Assembly (NCBI RefSeq): GCF_900302475.1
Contig: NZ_OMOQ01000001.1
Coordinates: 2,108,001 to 2,172,000, forward strand
Origin: Defluviimonas aquaemixtae
GTDB lineage: Bacteria; Pseudomonadota; Alphaproteobacteria; Rhodobacterales; Rhodobacteraceae
Reading direction: 5' to 3'
Length of the DNA: 64,000 nucleotides
The notes under the pieces are model-generated. The model was not told where the DNA came from, made no database searches, and saw only the letters and a program-made list of their open reading frames with translations. The position numbers were made by a program, and so were the translations under genes. Below are positions 1 through 8,788 of this stretch, piece after piece. The stretch's first letter is position 1. Every line of letters begins with the position of its first letter.

Positions 1-954
1 GTTCGAGGCGACCTTCGCCGCGAACTGCGTCTGCTCCTCGGAATTCACCATGACTGGGTAGCCGCGCATGTAGCTTACCCTTGCCGTCGCACCATAGGCG
101 TCGGCCGTCGCTTCGGCGATTTTGATGAGCCGCGTCTCGGCCAGTTTCCGCACCTCCTTGTCGAGCGTCCGCACCGTGCCGCGCAGAGTCACTTTCTGGG
201 GAATGACGTTGAACGCCTTCGACTCCGTCTCGAAACTCGTGACCGAGACGACGAGCTGCTGCACCGGATCGATATTGCGGCTGACGATGGTCTGGAAAGC
301 GATAACGATCTGGCTCGCGACGACGGTCGTGTCGATCGTCTCGTGCGGCTTGGCGGCATGGCCGCCCCTGCCCTCGACCTCGATCTCGAACTGGTCGGTC
401 GCGGCGAAGAACGCGCCGGGGCGGATCGCGAAGCTGCCCACTGGCTGGCCCGGCCAGTTGTGCATGCCGTAGACCTCTTGGATGCCGAAGCGCTCCATCA
501 TCCCGTCCTGGCACATCTCGCGCCCGCCGCCGCCGCCTTCCTCGGCGGGCTGGAAGATCACGACGGCGGTGCCATCGAAATTCCGGGTTTCGGCCAGGTA
601 CCTGGCGGCACCGAGCAGCATCGCGGTATGCCCGTCATGGCCACAGGCATGCATCGCGCCCTTCGTCTTCGAGGCATAGTCGAGCCCTGTCGCCTCGATG
701 ATTGGCAGCGCGTCCATGTCGGCGCGCAGCCCGAGCACGCGGCCCTTGGTGTCCGCGCGTCCCCTGATCACGCCGACGACGCCGGTGCGCCCGATACCTT
801 CGACGACCTCGTCACAGCCGAACTCCTTCAATAGCTCGGCCACTCGACCAGCGGTGCGGTGAGTGTCGAACAGAATCTCAGGATGTTCGTGGAAGTCGCG
901 CCTCCAGCCGGTGATCTCGGGGAGAAGTTCAGCGAAGCGGTTCTTGACGGGCAT
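1..954 (-). CDS. M20 family amidohydrolase (hippurate/N-acyl amino acid hydrolase type), 3' end outside window
   Basis: The reading frame is open from an ATG at 954 down to base 1, so only the first 318 residues are visible. It has the M20D layout: an N-terminal stretch with WRRDFHEHPE, the metal-site motif MHACGHDGH, then PAEEGGGG and the dimerisation-domain GRGGHAAKPH. These enzymes hydrolyse N-acyl or peptide-like amide bonds with a dinuclear metal site. It lies downstream of a PuuB-like oxidase and a polyamine importer on the same strand, separated by 82 bases, so a role in cleaving an acylated or gamma-glutamylated polyamine product is plausible but inferred. No signal peptide is seen, so it should be cytoplasmic. 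Confidence 0.9.
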   Translation of the reverse strand, partial: MPVKNRFAELLPEITGWRRDFHEHPEILFDTHRTAGRVAELLKEFGCDEVVEGIGRTGVVGVIRGRADTKGRVLGLRADMDALPIIEATGLDYASKTKGAMHACGHDGHTAMLLGAARYLAETRNFDGTAVVIFQPAEEGGGGGREMCQDGMMERFGIQEVYGMHNWPGQPVGSFAIRPGAFFAATDQFEIEVEGRGGHAAKPHETIDTTVVASQIVIAFQTIVSRNIDPVQQLVVSVTSFETESKAFNVIPQKVTLRGTVRTLDKEVRKLAETRLIKIAEATADAYGATARVSYMRGYPVMVNSEEQTQFAAKVASN

Positions 955-1036
955 GGCGGGCTCCCAACGGCAGAAATCGATGCAGCGCGCGGCGGCTTGC
1001 GATCGTGGTCGAAATCGGCGCTGGCTTCAAGAGCCG

Positions 1037-2368
1037 TCAGCCGCGGTCGGACAGTCCATACCACGCATAGGCGGCGGGAAGTAGGAGGCGGCGGAAGCGA
1101 CCGAACGGAAACCGCTCGGGCGGGGCCGCCATGAGCGCGGGCACCCCGGCTTGCCCCGTTGCAAGCCCTGCGAGGAGCCGGCCTGCATAGGTTCCGAGCG
1201 CTACACCGTTGCCATGCCAGGCGAAACCCGCCCAAGCGTCGGGCCAGTCGCCCAGCGGGCCGACATAGGGCCTGAGCCCCCGCGCGAGGCAGACGAAACC
1301 CGACCAGAAATGCGGCGTCTCGACCTCGGCCCACGCCGGAAACATCGCCTCGAAATCGGTCCGGATCCGGCGCTGCATATCCCTTTGCGCAGATGGCCCG
1401 GCGCGTGTCCCCCCGCGCATCCCGAACAAGAAGCACCGATTCGGCATCAGGCGGAAATAATGCAATAGATTGCGCGTGTCATAGGCCATGCCATCACTGG
1501 TCCAGCCCTGCGCGGCGATCTCACCTTCGCTCAGTTCGCGGGTCACGAGAACCGCCGACTGCGCGGGCAGATAGCGCCCAGCCATCCAGTCAGGCAGATC
1601 GTCGCTCGAATAACCGTTCGTCGCGAGGATAAGCTTTCCTGCGATGAGCTGCCCCTGGGCACCTTCCAGCACGTAGCGGGCTCCCTCGCGACGGATCGCG
1701 GTGACCGAGCTGCTCTCGAAGATCCGCGCGCCGGCGTCGCGCGCCGCCGCGGCGAGGCCGAGGACATACTTCAGAGGATTGAAGGCGAAACCGATCGGCA
1801 GACGCAGCGCACCGTGGAACCCTGGTCCGGCAAGCCCCTCGCCCGAAAGCTCCGAAGGACCGATAACGTCGACCCTCACGCCATATGCGTGCGCCAGCGC
1901 GGCGGCTTCGTCCCTGAACTCCGCGAAATCCCTCGGCCGGTGGGCGACCATTGTCTCGCCCTGCTCGGAATGGATGTCGGCCGCGATGCCGTGCTGCTCG
2001 AGCAGATCCGCGACGAGCGCCACTGACGCCTTTTGCGCCGCATGCCACCCGGCCATCGCCTCCGTGCCGAAGCGGCGGGTTAGTGCCGCATCGCTCGCCT
2101 TCGCGCCGCCGAGGCACACGAAACCGCCGTTCCGGCCCGAGGCGCCCCAGCCCACGCCCTCCGCCTCCATGACCGCGACATCGACGCCCGTGCGGGCAAG
2201 GTGCAGCGCCGCCGAAAGCCCCGTATACCCGGCCCCGATAACCGCGACCTCTGCCGTGGCTTCGCCCGAGATGGGCGGAGTCCGCGCCGGCCGCGCGACC
2301 GTCGTGTCCCAGTAGCAGCCCGCGACCGGGCCTTCGCCATAGCCGTGATCTTCGTAAATGCGCCGCAT
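1037..2368 (-). CDS. FAD-dependent amine oxidoreductase (DAO family, PuuB-like)
   Basis: 443 residues. An N-terminal FAD-binding Rossmann motif VIGAGYTGLSAALHLA lies near residues 43-58, followed by GWGASGRNGG (about residue 73), a pattern typical of gamma-glutamylputrescine oxidase (PuuB) and relatives. PuuB oxidises gamma-glutamylputrescine to the aldehyde with release of H2O2 and ammonia. The gene follows potC by 9 bases on the same strand, so it is probably cotranscribed with the importer. A second, different PuuB-like oxidase lies at 8789-10090. The exact substrate cannot be told from the sequence; other N-alkyl amino acid or polyamine oxidases share this fold. Confidence 0.85.
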   Translation of the reverse strand: MRRIYEDHGYGEGPVAGCYWDTTVARPARTPPISGEATAEVAVIGAGYTGLSAALHLARTGVDVAVMEAEGVGWGASGRNGGFVCLGGAKASDAALTRRFGTEAMAGWHAAQKASVALVADLLEQHGIAADIHSEQGETMVAHRPRDFAEFRDEAAALAHAYGVRVDVIGPSELSGEGLAGPGFHGALRLPIGFAFNPLKYVLGLAAAARDAGARIFESSSVTAIRREGARYVLEGAQGQLIAGKLILATNGYSSDDLPDWMAGRYLPAQSAVLVTRELSEGEIAAQGWTSDGMAYDTRNLLHYFRLMPNRCFLFGMRGGTRAGPSAQRDMQRRIRTDFEAMFPAWAEVETPHFWSGFVCLARGLRPYVGPLGDWPDAWAGFAWHGNGVALGTYAGRLLAGLATGQAGVPALMAAPPERFPFGRFRRLLLPAAYAWYGLSDRG

Positions 2369-2377
2369 CCCAGCCCC

Positions 2378-3196
2378 TCAGGCCCGGACCGCAGCCTGTT
2401 CCTCGGCCCGCTGCCGAGCGACCGCCCGCTTCGACAGCAGCGAAGCAGAGATCACGCCGACCGTGACGATGCCGATGAGAATCGTCGATAGCGCGTTGAT
2501 CTCTGGACTGAGCCCGAGCCGGACGGAGGAGAAGATCTTCATCGGTAGCGTGGTGGAGGCCGGACCGGCGGTGAACGAGGCGATTACCAGATCGTCGAGC
2601 GACAGGGTAAACGCGAGAAGCCAACCCGAAATAACCGCAGGCGCGATGATCGGCAATGTGACCGATCGAAAGGCGTCGAATGGCGTGCAGCCGAGGTCAA
2701 GCGCCGCCTCCTCCAGCGACTGGTCGAACGTGACGAGCCGCGAGGAGACGACGACCGAGACATAGCACATTGAAAACGTCGTATGCGCCAGAACGATGGT
2801 CATCACGCCCCGGTCGAGCCCGATGGCGATGAAGAGAAGCAGCAGCGAAAGGCCGGTGATGACTTCGGGCATGACCAGAGGCGCGTAGATCATGCCCGAA
2901 AAGAGTGTCCGTCCCCGGAAGCGCCCGGCACGCACCATGACGTAAGCCGCCATCGTCCCGAAGACCGTGGCGAGGGTCGAGGAGAGGAGCGCCACCTTCA
3001 AAGTGACCCAGGCCGCGTCCAAAAACGCCTCGTTGCGGAAAAGCTCGCCATACCACCGCGTCGAGAATCCCGCCCAGACCGTCACCAGCTTCGATGCGTT
3101 GAACGAGAAGATCATGAGAATGATCATTGGCAGGTAAAGGAATACGAAGCCGAGCGTAAGCGCGGTCGCGTTGAACCAGGAGAAGCGGCGGTTCAT
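2378..3196 (-). CDS. potC: Polyamine ABC transporter permease (PotC/PotI type)
   Basis: 272 residues with about six predicted membrane helices. The first is FVFLYLPMIILMIFSF near residue 20. The binding-protein-dependent permease loop appears as EEAALDLGCTPFDAFRSVTL (residues roughly 162-181), the EAA motif that docks on the ATPase. The start overlaps the end of the upstream permease by 4 bases (ATGA), indicating translational coupling. With its partner permease it forms the inner-membrane channel of a spermidine/putrescine importer. The PotC versus PotI assignment follows from gene order and length; the substrate is inferred from the PotF-like binding protein of the operon. Confidence 0.9.
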   Translation of the reverse strand: MNRRFSWFNATALTLGFVFLYLPMIILMIFSFNASKLVTVWAGFSTRWYGELFRNEAFLDAAWVTLKVALLSSTLATVFGTMAAYVMVRAGRFRGRTLFSGMIYAPLVMPEVITGLSLLLLFIAIGLDRGVMTIVLAHTTFSMCYVSVVVSSRLVTFDQSLEEAALDLGCTPFDAFRSVTLPIIAPAVISGWLLAFTLSLDDLVIASFTAGPASTTLPMKIFSSVRLGLSPEINALSTILIGIVTVGVISASLLSKRAVARQRAEEQAAVRA

Positions 3197-4083
3197 TGTC
3201 CGGCCTCCCGCTGCTTTTGCTCGTTCCGTTGGAAGAGGATGATCGGGATGATGAGGATGAAAAGCAGCACCACCGCCACCGCCGAAGCGACCGGCCAGTC
3301 GCGGTTGGAGAAGAACTCCTCATAAAGCACCTTGCCGATCATCAACGTCTCGGATCCGCCAAGGAGCGAGGGAATGACGAATTCGCCGAGCGCGGGGATA
3401 AAGACGAGGAAGCACCCCGCGATCACGCCGGGCTTGGAAAGCGGCAGCGTCACGAGCCAGAACGCCTGCGCGCGCGTGCAACCGAGGTCCTCGGCCGCCT
3501 CGATCAGCGACTCGTCGAGCTTTTCGAGCGCCGCATAGATCGGCAGGATCATAAACGGCAGGTAGGTGTAGACGATGCCGATATAGACCGCGACATTGGT
3601 GTTCAGGATCGTGAGCGGCGCATCGGTGAGGCCAATCCCGATCAGCACTTGGTTCAGGAACCCTTCGTTCGACAGTATCCCCATCCACGCATAGACGCGG
3701 ATCAGAAACGAGGTCCAGAACGGCAGGATCACAAGCATCATCAGCGTCGGCCGCCATTCGTCCGGCGACTGCGCCATCCCGTAGGCAATAGGATAGCCGA
3801 CAAGAAGCGTGATCAAGGTTGCGATCAGCGCGATCTTCAGGCTGGAGAGATAGGCCGTATAGTATAGCGCGTCGGTCGTCAGGAACGCGAAGTTCTCGAA
3901 ATCAAGCTCGCTCAGATACGCCTTTGCGCCCTCCCACCCGGCGGAGAGGTCGAACTTGGGCGTGTAGGGCGGGATTGAGATGTCGTAGTCCGACAGCGAA
4001 ATCTTAAAGACGATCGCGAAGGGGACGAGAAAGAATGTCAGAAGCCAGAGGTAGGGTACAGCGATCAGAAAGAGCCGGCGCAT
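3193..4083 (-). CDS. potB: Polyamine ABC transporter permease (PotB/PotH type)
   Basis: 296 residues, six predicted membrane helices starting with YLWLLTFFLVPFAIVFKISL. The EAA loop reads EAAEDLGCTRAQAFWLVTLP (about residues 196-215). The sequence IRVYAWMGILSNEGFLN, before the EAA region, is typical of PotB/PotH proteins. It pairs with the permease at 2378-3196 (4-base overlap) and follows the ATPase gene by 10 bases. Together they make the transmembrane part of a polyamine importer. Confidence 0.92.
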   Translation of the reverse strand: MRRLFLIAVPYLWLLTFFLVPFAIVFKISLSDYDISIPPYTPKFDLSAGWEGAKAYLSELDFENFAFLTTDALYYTAYLSSLKIALIATLITLLVGYPIAYGMAQSPDEWRPTLMMLVILPFWTSFLIRVYAWMGILSNEGFLNQVLIGIGLTDAPLTILNTNVAVYIGIVYTYLPFMILPIYAALEKLDESLIEAAEDLGCTRAQAFWLVTLPLSKPGVIAGCFLVFIPALGEFVIPSLLGGSETLMIGKVLYEEFFSNRDWPVASAVAVVLLFILIIPIILFQRNEQKQREAGQ

Positions 4084-4093
4084 CGCATTCCCC

Positions 4094-5233
4094 TCAGTTC
4101 AAGAGAACAACGCCCGCGGTGTCCGTGAAGGACAGCCAGACCTTGTCGTCCCAGCTGATGTCGCGCCGCGAGATGCGGCGGTCGTTGGCAACCTGCGCCT
4201 TGACCATCCGCCCGCCGGCCACCTCGACCTTGTACGTCGAGATATTGCCCAGATAGGCGATGTCGTGGACCGCGCCCTCGATCATGTTCGCGCGGTCGGC
4301 GGGCTTGACGGTGGAGATCGCGATCTTCTCGGGCCGGATCGCGAAATGAACACGCGCACCGGCCGAGATCGCGTCCGGCGCCGTCGCCATGATCGCGGGC
4401 TGCCCCTCGGCCCAGGCGATCGACAGACGGCCGTCGCCGGCGGGTTCAGCCGTGCCCTCGACGAGGTTCACATCGCCGATGAAGTCGGCGACGTAGACCG
4501 AGTTCGGCGTCTCGTAGATGCGGTCAGGTGTATCGACCTGGACCATGCGGCCGTGATCCATCACTGCGACACGGGAGGCCACGGTCATCGCCTCTTCCTG
4601 GTCGTGGGTCACGATCACGAAGGTCGTGCCGGTCTTCTCCTGGATGTCCATCAGCTCGAACTGCGTGTCCTGCCTGAGCTTCTTGTCGAGCGCGCCCAAC
4701 GGCTCATCCAGCAGCAGCAGCTTCGGCGCCTTGGCAAGCGAGCGGGCGAGCGCGACCCGCTGGCGCTGGCCGCCCGAGATCTGGTGCGGTTTGCGGCGGG
4801 CGAACTGCTCCAGCCTGGTGAGCCTCAGCATCTCCTCGACGCGTGCACCGATCTTGTCGCGGGCCATGTCGGAGCGCTTCAGCCCGAAGGCGATGTTGTC
4901 CCACACCGACAGGTGAGGGAACAGCGCGTAGCTCTGGAACATCATGTTGACCGCGCGCCTGTTCGGCGGCACGGGCGCGATGTCCTGCCCGTCGAGAAGG
5001 ATGCTGCCCTTCGTCGGCGCCTCGAAACCCGCCAGCATCCGCATCAGCGTGGTCTTGCCGCAGCCCGAGGGCCCCAGAAGCGCGAAGAATTCCCGCCGGA
5101 AGATGTCCAGCGTGATGTCGTCGATCGCGGTGAACTCGCCGAATTTCTTGGTGACGTTTCGAAATTGGATCAGCGGTTTTTCGTCCGGGTCCTTCCAGGG
5201 CTCAAACACGGGGCGATTGCCAGGCTGGGCCAT
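4094..5233 (-). CDS. potA: Polyamine ABC transporter ATPase (PotA/PotG type)
   Basis: 379 residues. Walker A is GPSGCGKT at residues 54-61, the Q-loop is in MMFQSYALFPHL, the signature is ISGGQRQRVALARSL, and Walker B is LLLLDEPLGALD. The C-terminal third carries a TOBE-type domain (IRPEKIAI and following), as expected of PotA/PotG. It energises import of polyamines through the two permeases encoded just downstream. It is separated from the upstream binding-protein gene by a strong stem-loop at 5258-5283. Confidence 0.95.
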   Translation of the reverse strand: MAQPGNRPVFEPWKDPDEKPLIQFRNVTKKFGEFTAIDDITLDIFRREFFALLGPSGCGKTTLMRMLAGFEAPTKGSILLDGQDIAPVPPNRRAVNMMFQSYALFPHLSVWDNIAFGLKRSDMARDKIGARVEEMLRLTRLEQFARRKPHQISGGQRQRVALARSLAKAPKLLLLDEPLGALDKKLRQDTQFELMDIQEKTGTTFVIVTHDQEEAMTVASRVAVMDHGRMVQVDTPDRIYETPNSVYVADFIGDVNLVEGTAEPAGDGRLSIAWAEGQPAIMATAPDAISAGARVHFAIRPEKIAISTVKPADRANMIEGAVHDIAYLGNISTYKVEVAGGRMVKAQVANDRRISRRDISWDDKVWLSFTDTAGVVLLN

Positions 5234-5257
5234 GATGTCCTCCTGTCGGATAGGAAG

Positions 5258-5283
5258 CGCCCCGCGCCGGTCGGCGCGGGGCG
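5258..5283 (-). terminator. Strong GC stem-loop between potD-like gene and potA
   Basis: An 11-bp perfect stem, CGCCCCGCGCC paired with GGCGCGGGGCG around a GGTC loop, lies between the binding-protein gene and the ATPase gene. No T-run follows. In ABC operons such hairpins commonly attenuate downstream transcription or protect the 3' end of the binding-protein mRNA, so that the periplasmic protein is made in excess. That role is inferred from position. Confidence 0.75.
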
Positions 5284-5300
5284 TAAGGTGGTGTGCCGGG

Positions 5301-6383
5301 TCAGGTGCCCGACTTCACCTTGGTCCAGAGCCGGGTCACGTTGCGGTTGACCTTCGGATCCCAGGTCGACGTGGTATAGAGGTTGTTCAGCGTCTCGTCG
5401 TCGGGATAGATCGCTGTGTCGCCGATCACGTCGTCATTCAGGAGCTCCTGGCTCGCCTTGTTGCCGTTGGCGTAGTAGACGTAGTTCGATGCGGCCGCCG
5501 CATTCTCGGCGTTCAGCATGAAGTCGATGAACTTGTGTGCCGCGTCCGGGTTCGGCGCGTCGACTGGAATCGCGAGCTGGTCGAACCACATAAGCGCCCC
5601 TTCCTTGGGGATGTGGTATTCGATCTCCACGTTGTTGTCGGCCTCGGCCGCGCGGTCGCGCGCCTGCAGGATGTCGCCCGACCAGCCGAAGGCCACGCAG
5701 ATATCGCCGTTGGCCAATGCGTTGATGTATTCGGACGAGTGGAACTTCAGCACATAAGGCGCGATCGCGTTCAGAACCGGCTCCACCTTGGAGATTGTGT
5801 CGAAATCCTGCGCGTCCGGATCCTCGCCGAGATAGGCGAGCGCGGCCGGAATAACCTCCGCCGGCGCGTCGAGCATGTGCACGCCGCACTGACTAAGCTT
5901 TTCCATGTTCGCCGGGTCGAAGACGAGAGCGAGCGAGTCGACGGGCGCGTCTTCACCTAGCACTTCCTTGACCTTGTTGATGTTCACGCCGATCCCGGTC
6001 GATCCCCACATGTAGTTGACCGAATATTCGTTGCCCGGATCGTATTTTTCCGTCCGCTCGGCGATCGCGTCCCAAAGGTTGCCGGCGTTGGACAGCTTCG
6101 ACTTGTCGAGCTTCTGGAACGCGCCCGCCTGAATCTGGCGCGACAGGAACGTGCCCGACGGCACGACCACGTCGTAGCCCGAGCCGCCCGCGAGCAGCTT
6201 GGTCTCCAGGATCTCGTTTGAATCGAACACGTCGTAAATCAGGTCGATGCCCGTCTCTTCCTCGAACTTCGTCAGCAGTTCCTCGTCAATATAGTCGGAC
6301 CAGTTGTAGACATGGACCTCCTCGGCCCCCGCCACGCCGACCGTCACGAGCACCGCGGCCAGTGTCATCCCCGCAAACTTCAT
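5301..6383 (-). CDS. Periplasmic polyamine-binding protein (PotF/PotD type)
   Basis: 360 residues with a Sec signal peptide (MKFAGMTLAAVLVTVGVAGA, cleavage just before EEVHVYN). Polyamine-contact motifs of PotF are recognisable: YNWSDYI near the mature N-terminus, FGWSGD in the middle, and FDQLAIPVDAPN towards the end. These supply the aromatic and acidic residues that hold the diamine. The overall pattern is closer to PotF (putrescine) than PotD. It is the first gene of a minus-strand operon with potA, two permeases, an oxidase and a hydrolase. The upstream region holds a TTTGATCAAA palindrome that probably binds the adjacent GntR regulator. Confidence 0.92.
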   Translation of the reverse strand: MKFAGMTLAAVLVTVGVAGAEEVHVYNWSDYIDEELLTKFEEETGIDLIYDVFDSNEILETKLLAGGSGYDVVVPSGTFLSRQIQAGAFQKLDKSKLSNAGNLWDAIAERTEKYDPGNEYSVNYMWGSTGIGVNINKVKEVLGEDAPVDSLALVFDPANMEKLSQCGVHMLDAPAEVIPAALAYLGEDPDAQDFDTISKVEPVLNAIAPYVLKFHSSEYINALANGDICVAFGWSGDILQARDRAAEADNNVEIEYHIPKEGALMWFDQLAIPVDAPNPDAAHKFIDFMLNAENAAAASNYVYYANGNKASQELLNDDVIGDTAIYPDDETLNNLYTTSTWDPKVNRNVTRLWTKVKSGT

Positions 6384-6466
6384 AGTACCTCCTCAGACTT
6401 TGCTGGATCGGTCAGCCGGTCTATTTCCGGCCGCCCGCTTGCTTACTTGGCTTCCTTATCCTCTAT

Positions 6467-6476
6467 TTTGATCAAA
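6467..6476. promoter_or_regulatory. Candidate GntR operator, copy 1
   Basis: A perfect 10-bp palindrome TTTGATCAAA lies between the divergent binding-protein and gntR genes. The same palindrome occurs at 7241-7250, and a one-mismatch copy occurs at 7270-7279. On the minus strand it falls between a loose TTGAGT and a TAGAGG, which could be -35 and -10 boxes for the importer operon. Confidence 0.6.
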
Positions 6477-6567
6477 TTTTTCGACTCAAATCAACATGGC
6501 ATTTCCGTGAAGCCCAAACTATTATGGCAGAAACGGTAAGCTGTGCAGCCCCCTTCGAGGAGCGTGA

Positions 6568-7245
6568 ATGGAAAAGATTCGTGATCCTGTTGAGTTGCGG
6601 CGCAAGATACCCTCGCACGAGATCACCTATTGCCGGCTGCGCGACATGATCCTCTTCGGTCAGCTCGCACCCGGCCAGCCCGTGACGATTCAGGGACTCA
6701 CCACAACGCTCGAGGCCGGAATGACGCCCGTGCGCGAAGCGATCCGCAAACTCACGGCCGAAGGCGCGCTGGAGTTGCGCGACAACCGCCGCGTGTCGGT
6801 ACCCCAACTCACTCAGCCGCTTCTGGACGAGTTGGCGTTCGCCCGCCTCACCATCGAGCCGAAGCTTGCGCAGTTGGCGGCCAAGCGGTTACGTGCCAAA
6901 GATATTTCCGACCTTTCGCTGATCGACGCCGACCTCGATCGAGCCATCGCGACAGGCGATGTGCATCACTACCTGATGTACAATTTCCGCTTCCATTTCA
7001 CGCTCTACGAATATGCAGGCGCACCGATCCTCTTGTCGCTCACACACATGCTCTGGCTGCGTTTCGGCCCCTCGCTCCGTGTCGTCTGCGGCCGGTTCGG
7101 CACGTCGAATCTGCCCGACCGCCACGAGGAAGCGTTAGAGGCGATGCGTGCGGGCGACGCGGAGCGTCTGGCGGCCGCTCTCGAAAGCGACATCGCGCAG
7201 GGAATCGAGCAGGTCCGCCTCTCGCTAGACGACGGCGCAATTTGA
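6568..7245 (+). CDS. GntR-family regulator with FCD ligand domain
   Basis: 225 residues. A winged-helix DNA-binding domain occupies residues about 10-75 (LRDMILFGQLAPGQPV, then the recognition region MTPVREAIRKLTAEGAL), followed by an all-helical FCD domain with the metal/ligand His pattern (FRFHFTLYEYAG and the late DRHEEALEAM). FCD GntR proteins usually repress catabolic genes and are released by an organic acid or amine. The gene sits between the importer operon and the aminotransferase/oxidase operon. Palindromes TTTGATCAAA occur on both sides, the downstream one overlapping its own stop codon, so it probably controls both transcription units. Confidence 0.9.
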   Translation: MEKIRDPVELRRKIPSHEITYCRLRDMILFGQLAPGQPVTIQGLTTTLEAGMTPVREAIRKLTAEGALELRDNRRVSVPQLTQPLLDELAFARLTIEPKLAQLAAKRLRAKDISDLSLIDADLDRAIATGDVHHYLMYNFRFHFTLYEYAGAPILLSLTHMLWLRFGPSLRVVCGRFGTSNLPDRHEEALEAMRAGDAERLAAALESDIAQGIEQVRLSLDDGAI

Positions 7246-7250
7246 TCAAA
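7241..7250. promoter_or_regulatory. Candidate GntR operator, copy 2
   Basis: Perfect palindrome TTTGATCAAA that contains the TGA stop of the gntR gene. It lies immediately upstream of the TTGACA at 7256-7261. Confidence 0.65.
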
Positions 7251-7255
7251 TCAGG

Positions 7256-7283
7256 TTGACAGGCGCAGTTTTGATCATATCCT
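7256..7283 (+). promoter_or_regulatory. Promoter of the aminotransferase operon with embedded operator copy 3
   Basis: A consensus -35 box TTGACA at 7256-7261 is followed after 16 bases by TATCCT at 7278-7283. A third operator-like element, TTTGATCATA (7270-7279), one mismatch from the palindrome, overlaps the spacer and the -10. This is a classic repression geometry for the GntR protein encoded just upstream. About 97 bases separate it from the aminotransferase start, a fairly long leader in which I see no further structure. Confidence 0.65.
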
Positions 7284-7379
7284 GATCGCCAAGCGACGGC
7301 TACGCAGGAACGACGCGGACGGCCCGGCGCCGTTCAACAGCCGACGTTCCGCCACGAGAGCCAAAGGATAGGTTTCGCC

Positions 7380-8780
7380 ATGACCCAGATCACCAATCAT
7401 ATGCCGACCAAGGAGCTTCAGGCGCTCGACGCGGCCCACCACATGCACCCCTTCACCGCCGATGCCGATCTGGCGAAGAAAGGAGCGCGGATCATCACCC
7501 GCGCCAAAGGCGTCTACCTGACCGACAGCGAAGGGCGGCAGATCATGGACGGCATGGCGGGCCTCTGGTGCGTCAATATCGGCTACGGCCGCAAGGAACT
7601 CGCCCAGGTCGCAGCGCGGCAGATGGAGGAGCTTTGCTATTACAACACCTTCTTCCAGACGAGCCACGTACCCGCCATCGCGCTCGCGGCGGAAATTGCC
7701 AAACTCGCGCCCGGCGATCTGAACCACGTCTTCTACGCGGGCTCCGGCTCTGAGGCGAACGATACCAATATCCGCCTCGTCCGCCGCTACTGGGAGGTGA
7801 AGGGCCAGCCGGAACGCAACATAATCATCAGCCGCTGGAACGGCTATCACGGGTCGAGCATGGGCTCGGGTTCACTTGGCGGCATGAAACCGATCCATGC
7901 CCAGGGCGGCCTGCCCATTCCGGACATCCACCATATTGGCCAGCCCTACTGGTACGGGGAAGGCGGCAACATGAGCCCCGAAGAATTCGGCCTTGCCCGC
8001 GCCCGCCTGCTTGAGGAGAAGATCCAGGAGCTCGGCCCCGAACGCGTCGCCGCCTTCATCGGCGAGCCGATTCAGGGCGCAGGCGGCGTGATCATCCCGC
8101 CTGCGACCTACTGGCCCGAGATCCAGCGCATCTGCGACAAGTTTGGCATTCTTCTGATCGCCGACGAGGTCATCACCGGCTTCGGCCGCACCGGCAAGTG
8201 GTTCGGGTCCGAGGTCTTCGGGATCAAGCCTCACATCATGACGATCGCCAAGGGCCTGTCGTCCGGCTACGCGCCAATCGGGGGTTCCATCGTCTGCGAC
8301 GAGGTGGCCGATACGGTGGGCGGCGCGGGCGATTTCAACCACGGCTACACCTATTGCGGCCACCCGGTAGCGGCCGCCGTGGCGCTTCGCAACCTCGAAC
8401 TCCTGCAAGAGGAGAGCATCCTCGACCATGTGAACAACGTCGCCCACCCCTATCTCAACGAGCGCTGGAAGGCGCTTGAGGAACATCCGCTGGTCGGCGA
8501 GGCCTGTCTCATCGGCCTCATGGGCTCGATCGCGCTTACGCCCGACAAGGCGACCCGCGCGGCCTTCGCCACCGAACCGGGCACCGTGGGCCTGCGCTGC
8601 CGTGAACGCTGCTTCGCCAACAACCTCGTCATGCGGCATGTGAACGACCGCATGGTGATCGCGCCTCCGCTGGTGATCACGCCCGAGGAGATCGATGTGT
8701 TCATCGAGCGCGCGACGAAGTCGCTCGACGAATGCTATGCGGGGCTGAAGGCAGACGGGCTTCTCAAAGCCGCGGCCTGA
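7380..8780 (+). CDS. Class III aminotransferase, putrescine/omega-amine type (SpuC-like)
   Basis: 466 residues, normal for omega-amino acid/putrescine-pyruvate aminotransferases. Visible features are GLWCVNIGYGRKEL near residue 60, the cofactor-phosphate region YAGSGSEANDTNIRLVRRYW, LIADEVITGFGRTGKWFGSE, and the PLP lysine in MTIAKGLSSGYAPIG. It transfers a terminal amino group from a polyamine or related amine to pyruvate or another oxo acid. It follows a GntR-regulated promoter and precedes a PuuB-like oxidase by 8 bases, supporting polyamine catabolism. Beta-alanine or taurine transaminases are alternative members of the family. Confidence 0.88.
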   Translation: MTQITNHMPTKELQALDAAHHMHPFTADADLAKKGARIITRAKGVYLTDSEGRQIMDGMAGLWCVNIGYGRKELAQVAARQMEELCYYNTFFQTSHVPAIALAAEIAKLAPGDLNHVFYAGSGSEANDTNIRLVRRYWEVKGQPERNIIISRWNGYHGSSMGSGSLGGMKPIHAQGGLPIPDIHHIGQPYWYGEGGNMSPEEFGLARARLLEEKIQELGPERVAAFIGEPIQGAGGVIIPPATYWPEIQRICDKFGILLIADEVITGFGRTGKWFGSEVFGIKPHIMTIAKGLSSGYAPIGGSIVCDEVADTVGGAGDFNHGYTYCGHPVAAAVALRNLELLQEESILDHVNNVAHPYLNERWKALEEHPLVGEACLIGLMGSIALTPDKATRAAFATEPGTVGLRCRERCFANNLVMRHVNDRMVIAPPLVITPEEIDVFIERATKSLDECYAGLKADGLLKAAA

Positions 8781-8788
8781 AGGTTCCC

